Assembly: GCF_014077095.1 (NCBI RefSeq)
Contig: NZ_JACGVG010000038.1
Span: 62,001 to 126,000, forward strand
Length of the DNA stretch: 64,000 nt
Direction: 5' to 3'
Source of the DNA: Colwellia sp. MB02u-6
GTDB lineage: Bacteria; Pseudomonadota; Gammaproteobacteria; Enterobacterales; Alteromonadaceae
Within the stretch, counting starts at the first letter, position 1. The number at the start of each line of letters is the position of its first letter. The position numbers and the translations under genes are program-made. Below the pieces are notes generated by a model. That model saw only the letters and a program-made list of their open reading frames with translations. It did no database searches and had not been told where the DNA came from. Below, in pieces: positions 45,693 to 56,218 of this stretch.

Positions 45693-46411
45693 GCGATTGC
45701 CTCCTCTAAAGTAAACTTACCTTCAAGCAGTGAGCGACCCAGTATTACGCCATTAACACCCGTTGGTATTAGGGCTTTGATGTCATCTAATGAGCCAATG
45801 CCGCCTGAGGCTTGCCATTTTATGCTTGGATATTGCTGACAAAGTTCTTGATACAAGGCAACATTACTACCAGTTAATGTACCGTCTTTACTGATGTCCG
45901 TACACAAGACATGAATTAAACCAGCGGTAATGTAATCATCTAATAAGGCTTCTAAATTAACGCCACTGTCTTTTATCCAACCGTGTGTGGGTAGGGTTTT
46001 ATTACCCATAGCATCAATTTTTACATCGAGTGCCAGTACAATACGTTCACCACCAAACTCTGTTAGCCATGCTTGCACTAATGTTGGCTCTTTGATTGCG
46101 AGTGAGCCAATAACAATACGATCAGCGCCTAAGTTAAGTAGCTGTTGCACGTCTTCTTTACAACGCACACCGCCACCCACTTGAATGATCATGCTGTCGT
46201 GTTTTACTAAGCTTGTTAGTAAGGTTAATTGGCGTTTATTACTGTCTTTTGCACCGTCTAGGTCAACAAAGTGCATGACAGTTGCACCCGCTTTAGCATA
46301 AGCATTTTGTCGTTCTTTTGCGGTGTATTGATAATTGGTTTTTTGTTGGTAATCACCTTGAAATAATCGCACGACTTCGCCGTCAATTAAATCGATTGCT
46401 GGGATCATCAT
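45674..46411 (-). CDS. hisA: ProFAR isomerase HisA
   Basis: A 245-residue (beta/alpha)8 isomerase. [20 protein letters not shown] holds the first catalytic Asp and [14 protein letters not shown] the second. It isomerises the aminoaldose to the aminoketose. It overlaps hisF and is separated by three bases from the hisH stop. Confidence 0.97.
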   Translation of the reverse strand: MMIPAIDLIDGEVVRLFQGDYQQKTNYQYTAKERQNAYAKAGATVMHFVDLDGAKDSNKRQLTLLTSLVKHDSMIIQVGGGVRCKEDVQQLLNLGADRIVIGSLAIKEPTLVQAWLTEFGGERIVLALDVKIDAMGNKTLPTHGWIKDSGVNLEALLDDYITAGLIHVLCTDISKDGTLTGSNVALYQELCQQYPSIKWQASGGIGSLDDIKALIPTGVNGVILGRSLLEGKFTLEEAIACWPNA

Positions 46412-46414
46412 CGC

Positions 46415-47035
46415 TTACATCTCCAAGAAATTCTTAATTATTTTACTACCAAGCGCACTAGAGCGTTCAGGATGAAATTGGCAGCCGATAAAGTTATCTT
46501 TGGCAATGGCAGCAGAAAATTCACTACCATAGTGGCAGCGGGCAACAGTATATTCAGAAATGGGCGCCGCAAAACTATGCACAAAGTAAAAATAGTCATC
46601 AACCTTGATGCCGGTAAATATGGCATGGTCGCTAACCTGAGTTAGGGTGTTCCAACCCATATGTGGCAGACGTAAGGTTTTAGCCTCAAGTGGGCGAATA
46701 TCGGTAGGGATCAAGCCTAAACATTCAACCACCTCATCTTTACCCACACCTTCTGCAGAAGAACGAGCCATTAATTGCATGCCCAAACAAAAACCTAACA
46801 CCGGCTGGGTAAGCTGTTGTAGCGTAGCCACTAAACCTTTTGCCCTGATATTTTCCATGGCGTGGCGAGCACTGCCCACACCAGGTAAAATAACTTTGTC
46901 TGCATTTTTTATAACATGGGTGTCATCAGAAATAGTAATAGTAAAACCTAAACGTTCGACGGCAAACTTTACCGATGCCAGGTTTGCACAACCGGTGTCA
47001 ACAATAACAAAGTTAGCTTGCGGGTTTTCGCTCAT
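46415..47035 (-). CDS. hisH: Imidazole glycerol phosphate synthase, glutaminase subunit
   Basis: A 206-residue class I glutamine amidotransferase. LGFCLGMQLM has the nucleophilic Cys and CQFHPERSS the His-Glu pair. It supplies ammonia to HisF. ATG at 47035, one base after the hisB stop, is chosen; an upstream extension is open but overlaps hisB. Confidence 0.96.
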   Translation of the reverse strand: MSENPQANFVIVDTGCANLASVKFAVERLGFTITISDDTHVIKNADKVILPGVGSARHAMENIRAKGLVATLQQLTQPVLGFCLGMQLMARSSAEGVGKDEVVECLGLIPTDIRPLEAKTLRLPHMGWNTLTQVSDHAIFTGIKVDDYFYFVHSFAAPISEYTVARCHYGSEFSAAIAKDNFIGCQFHPERSSALGSKIIKNFLEM

Positions 47036-47036
47036 G

Positions 47037-48107
47037 CTATAAACATCCCTTTGTGCTAGGTAGGTCATCACCGTCAACCGCTATGGCTTGACGCAAAGCA
47101 CGACCAAACACTTTAAATAAGCTTTCCACTTGGTGATGACAATTGCCTTCAGTCGTTGAAAGGTGCAGGGTGATTGCCATCGAGTCAGCCAATGAACGAA
47201 AGAAATGTGGCACCATTTGGGTCGACATTTGTCCGACCACATTATCAGTAAATTTGGCATCAAACTCTAACCAAGGGCGACCAGAAAGATCAATCGAGCA
47301 CTCAGCACGACATTCGTCCATCGGTAAAACAAAACCAAAGCGACCAATACCGCGTTTGTCACCCAAGGCTTGCTTAAGCGCTTGGCCTAAAGCTAAAGCT
47401 GTGTCTTCAACACTGTGGTGTTCGTCAATGTGATAGTCACCATCAACACTGACTTGCATGCTAAAACCACCATGTGCAGCAATTTGTTCAAGCATGTGAT
47501 CAAAAAAGCCTAAACCGGTTTTGATCTTAATATCACCGATTTTATCGAGGTTGATCGCCACATTGATATTGGTTTCTTTTGTTGTTCTAACGACTTTCGA
47601 CACTCTTGAACTAGTCAGTAGTTGCTCAGCGATGTCGTTCCAATTAAGCGATTGACGGTTATATTTAAGCGCTTTAATACCCATGTTGGCAGCAAGCGCG
47701 ATATCAGTTTCTCGGTCGCCAATAACATAAGAGTTGGCAAAGTTAACTTTACCTTGCTGTAAATAGTCACTGACTAAGCCTAGTTTAGGTTTACGGCAGC
47801 TACAATTGTCTGCTTCAAAATGTGGGCAAAGGAGTACGTCGTCAAAGTTAACCCCTTGCGATGCAAACATGGCCATCATTTTGTCATGTGGCAAATCAAA
47901 TTCACCTTGTGGGTAGCTTTTGGTACCTAAACCGTCTTGGTTTGATACCATGACTAAGCGAAAGCCTTTTTTCTGCAAGGCTATTAACACGGGGATCACG
48001 TTAGGCTCAAAAACTAATTTGGCTAAACTATCGACTTGTTTATCGCTAATAGGTTCTTCAATTAAAGTACCGTCTCGGTCGATAAATAAAATATTTTGTT
48101 GGCTCAT
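47037..48107 (-). CDS. hisB: Histidinol-phosphatase / imidazoleglycerol-phosphate dehydratase
   Basis: A 356-residue bifunctional HisB. The N-terminal HAD phosphatase (about residues 1-165) has [27 protein letters not shown] (zinc loop) and VIGDRETDI; the C-terminal dehydratase (about 168-356) has [33 protein letters not shown] and [15 protein letters not shown], the metal-binding HHxxE motifs. It carries out the sixth and eighth steps. ATG at 48107 is one base after the hisC stop. Confidence 0.97.
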   Translation of the reverse strand: MSQQNILFIDRDGTLIEEPISDKQVDSLAKLVFEPNVIPVLIALQKKGFRLVMVSNQDGLGTKSYPQGEFDLPHDKMMAMFASQGVNFDDVLLCPHFEADNCSCRKPKLGLVSDYLQQGKVNFANSYVIGDRETDIALAANMGIKALKYNRQSLNWNDIAEQLLTSSRVSKVVRTTKETNINVAINLDKIGDIKIKTGLGFFDHMLEQIAAHGGFSMQVSVDGDYHIDEHHSVEDTALALGQALKQALGDKRGIGRFGFVLPMDECRAECSIDLSGRPWLEFDAKFTDNVVGQMSTQMVPHFFRSLADSMAITLHLSTTEGNCHHQVESLFKVFGRALRQAIAVDGDDLPSTKGCL

Positions 48108-48108
48108 A

Positions 48109-49230
48109 TTAATTCTCTTTTGCCACGGTTTGGGCTGTTGTTGTGATAAAACTATTGGTGATAGTTTGCTGTAATAGACCAAGTTCGCGTTCACTACCAA
48201 TACTAATGCGTAAACAGTTGGCTAAATTTTGCTGTTTTGATTGATCACGTATTAAAATACCTTGCTCTACCAAGCCATTAAAAATAAAGTTTTTTACTGT
48301 TTCATTTTGACAACGAAACAAAACAAAATTTGCATCACTTTTAAATACTTGGCTGCACCAACTTTGCTGGGTTAGCCATGCGGTTAATTGTTTACGTAAA
48401 ATTTCAGTTTCTTGTACGCGAATACTCACTTGTTCGAGGCCAGGTGGTGCTAAAGCGGCACTAGCAATATCGGCAACGGGTGCTGATATAGGGTAAGGCG
48501 CTATGACTTTACTGATCATCGAAATAATGTCTCGATTAGCTAGGGTAAATCCGCAACGTAAACCCGCTAAAGCAAAAGCTTTTGACAGTGTTCTTAAAAT
48601 GACTAAATGTGGATATATTTTAAGCCAACTAGACACCGATTGTTCAGGGCTAAATTCGATATAGGCTTCATCAACCACAACAATGGCTGAGTCGGCAAAG
48701 AGTTCAAGCACGGTTTTAATATCTTGCTGTGCCAGTAAATTACCCGTTGGGTTACCCGGTGAGCACAAAAACACCACTTTTGCTTGACCGACTTGTGCTT
48801 TTAAACCGGCTAAATCTAATGACGACTCTGTCGTTAATGGCACTTTAATAATACCGGTACCATGATTTTCAGCGCTAATAGCATACATGCCATAAGTGGG
48901 CGGACAGATGACAATACTGTCTTGATATGCTTGGCAAAAGGTTCTAATGATCAGCTCTATGCCTTCATCTGCGCCACGAGTGGCTAGCATGTTTTCTGCA
49001 GCGATAGCACTATAAGCACTATAAGCATTGATCAGGCTTTCTGGCTGAAAGTCAGGGTAGCGATTGATACTGTCGCTGCTGACTTGGTAAATACCTGGAC
49101 CTGAAGCTTCGTTAGCGTTGAGCCAAATTTTGCCTTGCATTGCACCACTATTAGCATAAAGTCTGCGGGCAGACTGGTAAGGCACCATATCTATGAGTTC
49201 TTTGCGGGCAAGTTTTTTTGCAATGCTCAT
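48109..49230 (-). CDS. hisC: Histidinol-phosphate aminotransferase
   Basis: A 373-residue PLP aminotransferase. NANEASGPG is near the N-terminus; [25 protein letters not shown] and [14 protein letters not shown] (PLP Lys) are visible. It converts imidazole acetol phosphate to histidinol phosphate. Its start directly follows the hisD stop. Confidence 0.97.
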   Translation of the reverse strand: MSIAKKLARKELIDMVPYQSARRLYANSGAMQGKIWLNANEASGPGIYQVSSDSINRYPDFQPESLINAYSAYSAIAAENMLATRGADEGIELIIRTFCQAYQDSIVICPPTYGMYAISAENHGTGIIKVPLTTESSLDLAGLKAQVGQAKVVFLCSPGNPTGNLLAQQDIKTVLELFADSAIVVVDEAYIEFSPEQSVSSWLKIYPHLVILRTLSKAFALAGLRCGFTLANRDIISMISKVIAPYPISAPVADIASAALAPPGLEQVSIRVQETEILRKQLTAWLTQQSWCSQVFKSDANFVLFRCQNETVKNFIFNGLVEQGILIRDQSKQQNLANCLRISIGSERELGLLQQTITNSFITTTAQTVAKEN

Positions 49231-50637
49231 TTATGCCTCCGTACTCTGGTTAGAGTCGCTGTTACTCTCACGATCAAAGCCAGCTTCTGTGTTGTTACCT
49301 GTCTGCTCTAACGGGGCTTCTAAGCGAATAGTGACGGCACGTTTATGACCGTCTAGTCCTTCAGCATCGGTAAGCTCGCAAATACATTCTGCCAAACTAC
49401 TTAAGCCTTGACGAGTAATTTCTTGCACAGTAAAGCGTCTTGAAAAGTCAGCCAGTGACAAACTACTGATCACTTTTGAATAACCATAAGTGGGTAGCAC
49501 GTGATTGGTACCGCTAGCATAATCACCCGCCGACTCTGGCGTATACGCGCCAACAAAAATTGAACCCGCATTACGTAGCTCAGTTAATAACTGCTGAGCA
49601 TTTTCGGTTTGAATTATTAAGTGCTCTGGACCATATTCATTTGATATCTCAATGGCTTGTGATAAGTCTTTAGTCAGTATCAATCGACTTTGCTGCAAGG
49701 CTTGACGCGCTATTTCTGCTCGTGACAACAGGGTTAGTTGCTCTGCTAAGGCTAATTGAACGGCGTTGATAAGTGCCATGCTATCTGATAACAAAATAAC
49801 TTGGCTATCGGGACCATGTTCGGCTTGCGATAATAAATCAGCAGCGACAAATCCTGCATTAGCATTAGCGTCTGCTATAACGAGTACTTCTGACGGTCCT
49901 GCGGGCATATCAATAGCAAAACCATTGACTTGCTGTGATAGTTGTTTTTTGGCTTCGGTGACATATTTATTGCCCGGACCAAAAATTTTGTTCACCGCTT
50001 TAATTGTTTGTGTACCAAAAGCTAATGCGGCACAAGCTTGTGCGCCACCGACACTATATATTTCTTCAATATCGCATAATGAAGCCGCTACTAGAATTTC
50101 GTCAGCTAATTGGCCGTCTTTATTGGGCGGGCAAACTAGGACTTTGCGTGGGCATTGTGCTAATTGTGCTGGTACACCTAACATTAATACCGTTGATGGT
50201 AATGGTGCGCTACCGGCTGGAATATACAAACCGACACTAGCAATAGCTTCAGTTTTTAAGGTACATACAACACCGGGCGTAGTTTCAACACGAATGTCAG
50301 CACTGATTTGTGCCTGGTGAAAACGTTTTATTTGTCCATAAGCTGTTTCAATGGCTTTTAATCGTTTAGGCGTTAATCTGGTTTTTGCTGCAGCAATTTG
50401 CTCTGGTGTCACTTTTAAAGTGTCAAGCGATACGCCATCAAATTTTTCGGTAAAATCGAATAAGGCTTTATCACCATTTTTTCTTACATTGGTGAGAATA
50501 TTTTCTACTTGTTGTGATAACAAAGCGCTTTCTGCAATGGCCGGGCGGGCAAGTGCATAATTACGTTCAGCGCTGGACAAATTTTCCCAGGTGATTAGGT
50601 CTTTTAGTCTACTGGTATTTTGGTTATTTATATTCAT
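49231..50637 (-). CDS. hisD: Histidinol dehydrogenase
   Basis: A 468-residue enzyme. GLYIPAGSAPLPSTVLMLGVPA, VCPPNKDGQ, IFGPGNKYVTEAKK, DMPAGPSEVLV, QAEHGPDSQ and EHLIIQTEN are all family motifs. It oxidises histidinol to histidine in two NAD-dependent steps. The C-terminal 30 residues (Gln/Asn/Ser-rich, ending NSDSNQSTEA) extend beyond the usual length and look dispensable. Confidence 0.97.
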   Translation of the reverse strand: MNINNQNTSRLKDLITWENLSSAERNYALARPAIAESALLSQQVENILTNVRKNGDKALFDFTEKFDGVSLDTLKVTPEQIAAAKTRLTPKRLKAIETAYGQIKRFHQAQISADIRVETTPGVVCTLKTEAIASVGLYIPAGSAPLPSTVLMLGVPAQLAQCPRKVLVCPPNKDGQLADEILVAASLCDIEEIYSVGGAQACAALAFGTQTIKAVNKIFGPGNKYVTEAKKQLSQQVNGFAIDMPAGPSEVLVIADANANAGFVAADLLSQAEHGPDSQVILLSDSMALINAVQLALAEQLTLLSRAEIARQALQQSRLILTKDLSQAIEISNEYGPEHLIIQTENAQQLLTELRNAGSIFVGAYTPESAGDYASGTNHVLPTYGYSKVISSLSLADFSRRFTVQEITRQGLSSLAECICELTDAEGLDGHKRAVTIRLEAPLEQTGNNTEAGFDRESNSDSNQSTEA

Positions 50638-50640
50638 GTG

Positions 50641-51540
50641 TTAGCCCATCATTTTTTCAATTGGCATTACTAAAATAGAGTTACAACCTAAAGCGTTAAG
50701 TTGCTCCATGGTTTCCCAAAAAAATGTTTCTGTCGCGACCACGTGCACAGCAACAATGTCTTCACGTCCAGCTAAAGGTAATATAGTGGGTGTTTCCTTA
50801 CCTGGCATAAGCGCGCTTACTTGGGCGATTTTGTCTTTTGGTGCATGCAGCATGATGTATTTACTTTCTTTGGCTTTCATCACGCCTTGAATACGAGGTA
50901 ATAAAGTGTCAAGAATCGCTTGTTTCTCTGGCATTAAAGTCTTGTTGGTTTGAATTAATGACGCGTGCGAGCGAAAAATTTCTTCTACTTCAACTAGACC
51001 ATTCGCTTCTAATGTTGCGCCTGTTGATACTATGTCACAAATGCCATCAGCCAAGCCAACACGAGGCGCGACTTCAACAGAGCCTTTTAGTAAGCAAAAT
51101 TCGACGTTAATACCGTTGTTTTTGGCAAAACGATTCAGTAACTGTGGATAGGTGGTGGCAAATCTAAGGCCATCTAGACTTTTTATACCTTTATAATCGA
51201 AGCCTTCCGGCATAGCTATTGACAAACGGCAGCCACCAAAGTTTAAACCTAAGGTGCGAATATATTTTGATTTTTGGCCCATTAACTCACGCTCTAATGC
51301 GGCTTCTTCCAAGGTGTTGTCGCCAACGATACCTAAATCACAAACGCCGTCCATGACCAAGCCTGGAATATCGCTACTACGTACGCGCATGATATCAATT
51401 GGCATGTTAGAAACATGAGCAAGTAATAGGCGATCAGAGACATTGAGTTTAAGGCCACAACGCTTTAATAACGCTTGTGTGTCGTCGCTTAAGCGACCTG
51501 ATTTTTGCATTGCAATGCGTAAACGTGGTTCTGTTGTCAT
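50641..51540 (-). CDS. hisG: ATP phosphoribosyltransferase (long form)
   Basis: A 299-residue HisG of the long, feedback-inhibited type with a C-terminal ACT-like domain (about residues 225-295). [38 protein letters not shown] and [11 protein letters not shown] are present. It makes the first, committed step. No HisZ partner is needed for the long form. It is the first structural gene, 214 bp after the leader peptide stop. Confidence 0.97.
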   Translation of the reverse strand: MTTEPRLRIAMQKSGRLSDDTQALLKRCGLKLNVSDRLLLAHVSNMPIDIMRVRSSDIPGLVMDGVCDLGIVGDNTLEEAALERELMGQKSKYIRTLGLNFGGCRLSIAMPEGFDYKGIKSLDGLRFATTYPQLLNRFAKNNGINVEFCLLKGSVEVAPRVGLADGICDIVSTGATLEANGLVEVEEIFRSHASLIQTNKTLMPEKQAILDTLLPRIQGVMKAKESKYIMLHAPKDKIAQVSALMPGKETPTILPLAGREDIVAVHVVATETFFWETMEQLNALGCNSILVMPIEKMMG

Positions 51541-51650
51541 GATTTTTCCTATTAATTTTTAAATTTTTTGTGCTATTTAGTCGCTTTTTATGTGTTTTAT
51601 CATTGTTCAAAAAAGCATGTATATACAATTTCAAAGCCATAAAAATGCGA

Positions 51651-51685
51651 AAACCCCCGAGAGAGATGAACTCTTTCGGGGGTTT
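51651..51685 (-). terminator. Attenuator of the his operon
   Basis: On the minus strand a GC-rich stem ACCCCCGAaAGAG / CTCTcTCGGGGGT with a TTCAT loop is followed by TTTTCGCATTTTT. It lies between the leader peptide and hisG, where the terminator of an attenuator is expected. Two alternative upstream pairings compete: CGCTGA/TCAGCG (51713-51718 with 51733-51738) and AGGTT/AACCT (51743-51747 with 51720-51724). Confidence 0.85.
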
Positions 51686-51753
51686 AGAAATTAATTTTTA
51701 TTTATCTTACACCGCTGAAAGGTTCATAGCCCTCAGCGAATAAACCTGAGCAG

Positions 51754-51801
51754 CTAATCTGTGTGATGATGGTGATGAATGGCAATCAAGTTTAAAGTCA
51801 T
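51754..51801 (-). CDS. hisL: his operon leader peptide
   Basis: A 15-codon frame encodes MTLNLIAIHHHHHTD, with five consecutive His codons (CAT CAC CAT CAT CAC) just before the stop. It stands upstream of the attenuator and hisG. When charged tRNA-His is scarce, ribosomes stall on the His run and the upstream hairpin choice changes so that the operon is transcribed. The E. coli leader has seven His; the mechanism is established for the family and inferred here from the layout. Confidence 0.93.
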   Translation of the reverse strand: MTLNLIAIHHHHHTD

Positions 51802-52157
51802 ATTGTATTTACTCTATTATTGCTTCAGTTAGCATAGTTGTAAGATAATAATTTATTTGGCTATTTTTTAAGTTAAAGCGTTACTTTTAAGTGACTTTAA
51901 ATGATTTTATAAGAGCCACTGAAAAAAAACTTTTTAAAGTACTTACTTTAATTTAGATTCAACGATACGTGGATTCTTAAGCTAGAGCAAGTGTTTAATG
52001 TTAACTCAATATGATTTTTTGAACTAAGCTAGTATTGTTTTGTTCTAAAGTGTGTAGAGTAGAAAAAGTAAAGATTAAGCGAGTATTGCCGATATATAAC
52101 GATGACCACATAGCTATAGTAAAGCAGATACATTATATTTTAATTAGGAAGATAACA
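51802..52157. other. Intergenic gap upstream of hisL, no further gene
   Basis: It contains the promoter of the his operon (minus) and that of the next gene (plus). I could not assign clear -35/-10 boxes. Frames reading through 52035-52157 have no family features and no ribosome site. Confidence 0.45.
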
Positions 52158-52472
52158 ATGGACATTTTCACTACCGTATTAACCCGTGTTGTCCCTGTTC
52201 CTATAAAACCTATTGGCTTAAAAGTTAAAGCGTTGATGAAAGCGGCTGCAACTCATGCTGTTTCTGACGATATAGACGGTTTAGAGGAGCCGGCAGTATA
52301 TTTTAAACAATCATTTGATCAAGAAGAAAGTACTGACAAGACAGCGCCAGAAGTTGTTGAAATATCGCCAGTGCCAACCGATAATACTGGTCATAATATT
52401 GATATTTTTGAGGATAGTGAGTGCACTCATTCAGAAAAAGATGATAAACCCCACCTAGATATTTTTGTATAA
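52158..52472 (+). CDS. Small protein of unknown function
   Basis: A 104-residue protein starting MDIFTTVLTRVVPVPIKPIG and ending in an acidic, unstructured C-terminal half (DIFEDSECTHSEKDDKPHLDIFV). The phrase DIF recurs at the start, in the middle and at the end. TTAGGAAGATAACA precedes ATG at 52158; the 41 codons open upstream have no ribosome site, so they are excluded. Function unknown. Confidence 0.65.
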   Translation: MDIFTTVLTRVVPVPIKPIGLKVKALMKAAATHAVSDDIDGLEEPAVYFKQSFDQEESTDKTAPEVVEISPVPTDNTGHNIDIFEDSECTHSEKDDKPHLDIFV

Positions 52473-52777
52473 AATTAAGCTATTGACATAAACCCGAATT
52501 AGGCCGTCTGAGTTAAGCTAGTAATATCAATGCATGACTTAAAGTATACGTTGTAGTTATTTTCCACCTAACTCTTGATTTTATTCTCTATTCTACTCTC
52601 GACTCCCATTTTATTTTTCACCTTATCCTGCATTTTATTAGCTATTCTATTTTGCCATTAATGCTTTTGGAACTGCATCATATTAGCGCTATTATTAGTC
52701 AAGCTTAGCGTTATTTTTTCTGTTATTTTTGTCTGTGATGATTATAATGAGCGCAAATTTACCAATGTCGTACCTTT
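52473..52777. other. Intergenic gap, pyrimidine-rich
   Basis: About 300 bp between the small protein gene and yoaA. It has a stretch rich in ATTTTATT/CTATTCTA repeats around 52570-52660 and no coding frame. Confidence 0.45.
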
Positions 52778-54730
52778 ATGAGTGCTGTTGAACATGCGTT
52801 TTCACATCAAGGTGCTTTAGCGAAAGCTATTAATGGCTTTTCTCCACGCCAAGCTCAGCTAGATATGGCACTAGAAGTTACTAAAGCTATCGAGCAAAAA
52901 AGTTCGCTCATTGTTGAAGCGGGGACAGGTACCGGCAAAACATTTGCCTACCTAATTCCGGCGTTATTGGCTAACAAAGCCAATGCTGAAAATAATGAGG
53001 GACAGAAAAAAATTATTGTTTCAACTGGGACAAAAAACCTCCAAGAACAATTATTTCATAAAGACTTACCGTTAATTCGAAAAGCACTGGCCAGTAATGC
53101 ACAAGTGGCATTATTAAAAGGCCGCGCCAACTACCTTTGTATATATCGTTTGGAGCAATATCAACAATCGCGTGGCCAACTTGACGCGCAAACATTGGCC
53201 GATTTTGTCAAAGTGCGATCTTGGGCCAATGGCACACAAAGTGGTGATATTGGTGAGTTGGTTAATGTGACTGAAGGCTCGCCGGTATTTCCGTTTGTTA
53301 CCAGTACTGTCGATAACTGTCTCGCCAAGGAATGTCCTAATATTGAAAGTTGCTACTTAATTAAAGCGCGTACAAAAGCGATTGATGCCGATCTTGTGGT
53401 GGTAAATCATCATTTGTTTTTTGCTGATATGGCGCTAAAAGACAGCGGTTTTGGTGAGTTAATTCCTAAAGCTGATGTGATGATTTTTGATGAAGCCCAT
53501 CAAATTGCTGATATAGCCAGTGAATATTTTGGTGAGGCGTTTTCTACGCGACAGTTACTGGATCTTTGTAGCGATGTTTTACAGGTTTACAGAACAGAAT
53601 TAACCGACGTAAAACAGTTGGCAAAGGCAGCAGAAAAGTTATTGAAAACCAGTCAAGAATTTCGTCTACTTTTTAGTTACGATCCCGAACGTGGCAACTG
53701 GCGAGAAAAACATCAACAGCAGAGGTTTGCTCATGCCTTTAGCTTATTAAAAACAGATTTAGACTTTCTTTATCAAGTGATCAAACTTTGTGTTTCGCGT
53801 AACGAGGCGATTGATCATTGCTTTGACCGAGCGTTAAATCTATTGACGCAATATGAAGTGATCGCTGATGTAAATGCCATGGGCATGAGCTTTTGGTATG
53901 AAACCACGCCACGGCATGTTGTGCTACATAAAACACCCTTGTCGGTGGCAGATAAGTTTGGTACTTACGTAAAAGAATCAGGTGCGGGTTGGATATTTAC
54001 TTCGGCAACACTTGCTGTTGATGGCGAATTTAAACATTTTTCTAGCCATTTAGGTATAGAGCATTCGGCCAGTTTGTTACTGGATAGCCCGTTTGATTAT
54101 GCTAAACAATGCCAATTAATTATTCCGCGTTATTTGCCATCCGCTAATGATATCAATCGCGCTATAGCCTTAAGTGAACTTGCTATTCCCTTAATTGTTG
54201 CCAGTGCTGGCGCCTGTTTTATGTTGTTTACTAGTTACCGTGTTATGCACCAAGTTGCCGAGTTATTGGCTGAGCGTATTGATAACCCATTATTGGTGCA
54301 AGGACAAATGGGTAAGCGTAAATTATTAGAGCAATTTGTTGAGCAAGACAGTGCTGTGTTGCTTGCCACAGCAAGTTTTTGGGAAGGCGTTGATGTTAGA
54401 GGTGATAAACTTACCTGTGTGATAATCGATAAACTGCCATTTGCTTCACCGAACGACCCTTTGTTGCAGGCCCGCAGTGAAGATGTAAAACGACAAGGCA
54501 AAGACCCATTTGCACAAATTCAATTACCCCAAGCGGTTATCGCCTTAAAGCAAGGGGTAGGGCGTTTGATTCGCGATGTTAATGACAAAGGTATACTGGT
54601 TATTTGCGATGACCGACTGGTTAATCGCCCATATGGAGAAGTTTTTCTCAAGAGTTTACCTGATATGAAGCGCAGTAGAGATATTAACCAAGCCGCAGAG
54701 TTTTTAGCGGAACTGGTTGATCGCGACTAA
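52778..54730 (+). CDS. yoaA: DinG-family ATP-dependent helicase YoaA
   Basis: A 650-residue superfamily 2 helicase. Walker A EAGTGTGKTFAYLIPALL, the Fe-S cysteine region (DNCLAKECPNIESCYLIKAR, about residues 185-205), DEAH box MIFDEAHQIAD, and QGVGRLIRD motif VI are present. The YoaA protein aids lesion-tolerant replication with HolC in E. coli. Length matches (636). It is followed by tsaB, as in many gammaproteobacteria. Confidence 0.95.
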   Translation: MSAVEHAFSHQGALAKAINGFSPRQAQLDMALEVTKAIEQKSSLIVEAGTGTGKTFAYLIPALLANKANAENNEGQKKIIVSTGTKNLQEQLFHKDLPLIRKALASNAQVALLKGRANYLCIYRLEQYQQSRGQLDAQTLADFVKVRSWANGTQSGDIGELVNVTEGSPVFPFVTSTVDNCLAKECPNIESCYLIKARTKAIDADLVVVNHHLFFADMALKDSGFGELIPKADVMIFDEAHQIADIASEYFGEAFSTRQLLDLCSDVLQVYRTELTDVKQLAKAAEKLLKTSQEFRLLFSYDPERGNWREKHQQQRFAHAFSLLKTDLDFLYQVIKLCVSRNEAIDHCFDRALNLLTQYEVIADVNAMGMSFWYETTPRHVVLHKTPLSVADKFGTYVKESGAGWIFTSATLAVDGEFKHFSSHLGIEHSASLLLDSPFDYAKQCQLIIPRYLPSANDINRAIALSELAIPLIVASAGACFMLFTSYRVMHQVAELLAERIDNPLLVQGQMGKRKLLEQFVEQDSAVLLATASFWEGVDVRGDKLTCVIIDKLPFASPNDPLLQARSEDVKRQGKDPFAQIQLPQAVIALKQGVGRLIRDVNDKGILVICDDRLVNRPYGEVFLKSLPDMKRSRDINQAAEFLAELVDRD

Positions 54731-54807
54731 CCTTTATCGTAAATAAAGTTTGCCGCGAACAACTTGCTGTTAATTACAGGTGAAAGGGTACTTGTTTAGA
54801 CGATAAC

Positions 54808-54839
54808 AGTTTACCTGAGTTAAAGTTTACCTGAGTGAA
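54808..54839. repeat. Two tandem 16-bp repeats upstream of tsaB
   Basis: AGTTTACCTGAGTTAA and AGTTTACCTGAGTGAA lie head to tail (54808-54823, 54824-54839), followed by a further AGTT. They are 76 bp before the tsaB start. They could be regulator-binding sites or a random duplication. Confidence 0.65.
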
Positions 54840-54914
54840 AGTTCTCTGGGCTTAAGGGAAAATAATGTTAAACTCGCCCGATAAGTAATAACAGTAATTT
54901 TAAAGGGTTTTGAC

Positions 54915-55601
54915 GTGAATTTTTTGGCCATCGATGCCTCTACTGAAGCTTGTTCAGTAGCAATTAAATATTTTGATAAACAGTTTAGTGAGTATGAACT
55001 GTGTCCTCAGTCTCATAGTTTGCGTTTATTACCTATGATTGACAGTGTATTAAAGCAGGCTAACGTTAAGTTAACTGAGCTTGATGGTATTATTTTTGGT
55101 CAAGGACCGGGAAGTTTTACCGGTGTGCGTATTGGCATAGGCGTAACACAAGGTTTAGCTTTTTCTGCAGAGTTGCCGGCGCGCGGTGTATCTACCTTAC
55201 AAGCGATGGCTCAGCAAGCTTATCTTGATAAAGGTGCCAGCAAAGTTATTGCCGCGATTGATGCGCGTATGTCAGAGGTGTATACCTGCTACTTTGAAGT
55301 TGATGAGCTTGGTATTATGCAGCCAAAAACTGAAGAAACGGTATTAAAACCTGAATTGGTGGCCCAATATTATAAAGACTTAGTATTACCCGCTTATGGC
55401 GTAGGAACAGGCTGGGACGCTTATCCTGCATTGGCAGCATTAAAGTCGAATGTGGATTCACCTGAAATTTTGTTTCCAACCGCTTCAGCTATGTTAGACA
55501 TTGGGCAAATAGACTTTGCAGAGCAGTGTGTTGATGCTGAAAACGCCCAGCCTAAATATGTTCGAGATACCGTATCATGGAAGAAACTGCCTGGGCGATA
55601 A
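54915..55601 (+). CDS. tsaB: tRNA threonylcarbamoyladenosine protein TsaB
   Basis: A 228-residue actin-like protein (MNFLAIDASTEACSVAIKY, GQGPGSFTGVRIGIGVTQGL, AAIDARMSEVYTCYF). With TsaD and TsaE it makes t6A37 in tRNAs that read ANN codons. Start is GTG with AAAGGG upstream. It lies between yoaA and genes that lead to fadD, a conserved order. Confidence 0.95.
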   Translation: MNFLAIDASTEACSVAIKYFDKQFSEYELCPQSHSLRLLPMIDSVLKQANVKLTELDGIIFGQGPGSFTGVRIGIGVTQGLAFSAELPARGVSTLQAMAQQAYLDKGASKVIAAIDARMSEVYTCYFEVDELGIMQPKTEETVLKPELVAQYYKDLVLPAYGVGTGWDAYPALAALKSNVDSPEILFPTASAMLDIGQIDFAEQCVDAENAQPKYVRDTVSWKKLPGR

Positions 55602-55780
55602 AGTAGATATTATATTGCTTTTTGTTCTGAATGAGTTTTTTGATAAACACTTCCTCATACGGGCTTATGCTACTGCACTCGTTATGTTTTACTGCATTTT
55701 AATCTAGCTTGGTTATGGCCCAGCTGATTTTTGATGAAAAATAGTTTTCACCTTGATGATAAATTTGTTAAATTACTTTT

Positions 55781-56176
55781 ATGCAAGTCAATAATTCTGT
55801 CAACTTAACATCCCAACCGGTTATCGGATCAGGGAAGAATTTGTCTGTACCCGCTCAAGAGCAGCGTACTAACGCGCTTGCGCGCGAAGTGCTTAATAGC
55901 GAAGAAAGTCAAAGCCAAAAGTCACCACCGGATATTACTACACGCCAACGCCTTGATATCGATGAACAGGCAATGGCACTCATCGAACGTCAGCCGTTGC
56001 CCCCGTATGACAGTCGTAACAGCTCACAACAAAATTATCAGCAAACTAGTACCCAAAGTGGTTATGATACACCATCGAGCCAAAATCAATTGGCTGTAGC
56101 TGCTTACCAGTCGGTTGATGCTATTGCTCAACGCGATAGCATTCAACAAATTTTTGGTGTTGACTTATTTGCCTGA
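55781..56176 (+). CDS. Conserved protein of unknown function
   Basis: A 131-residue hydrophilic protein, Gln/Ser-rich in the middle (about residues 40-100). The C-terminal 25 residues (AYQSVDAIAQRDSIQQIFGV) are an ordered, family-conserved motif that I have seen in Shewanella/Alteromonas hypothetical proteins. No function known. It overlaps no other gene. Confidence 0.7.
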   Translation: MQVNNSVNLTSQPVIGSGKNLSVPAQEQRTNALAREVLNSEESQSQKSPPDITTRQRLDIDEQAMALIERQPLPPYDSRNSSQQNYQQTSTQSGYDTPSSQNQLAVAAYQSVDAIAQRDSIQQIFGVDLFA

Positions 56177-56218
56177 TTTATTGGATGAAAATTATTATTC
56201 CTCTACTGAAAAAACACT

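Noticed and set aside
50004-50320. Plus-strand frames inside hisD
   Set aside because: Antisense shadows of a strongly conserved gene.
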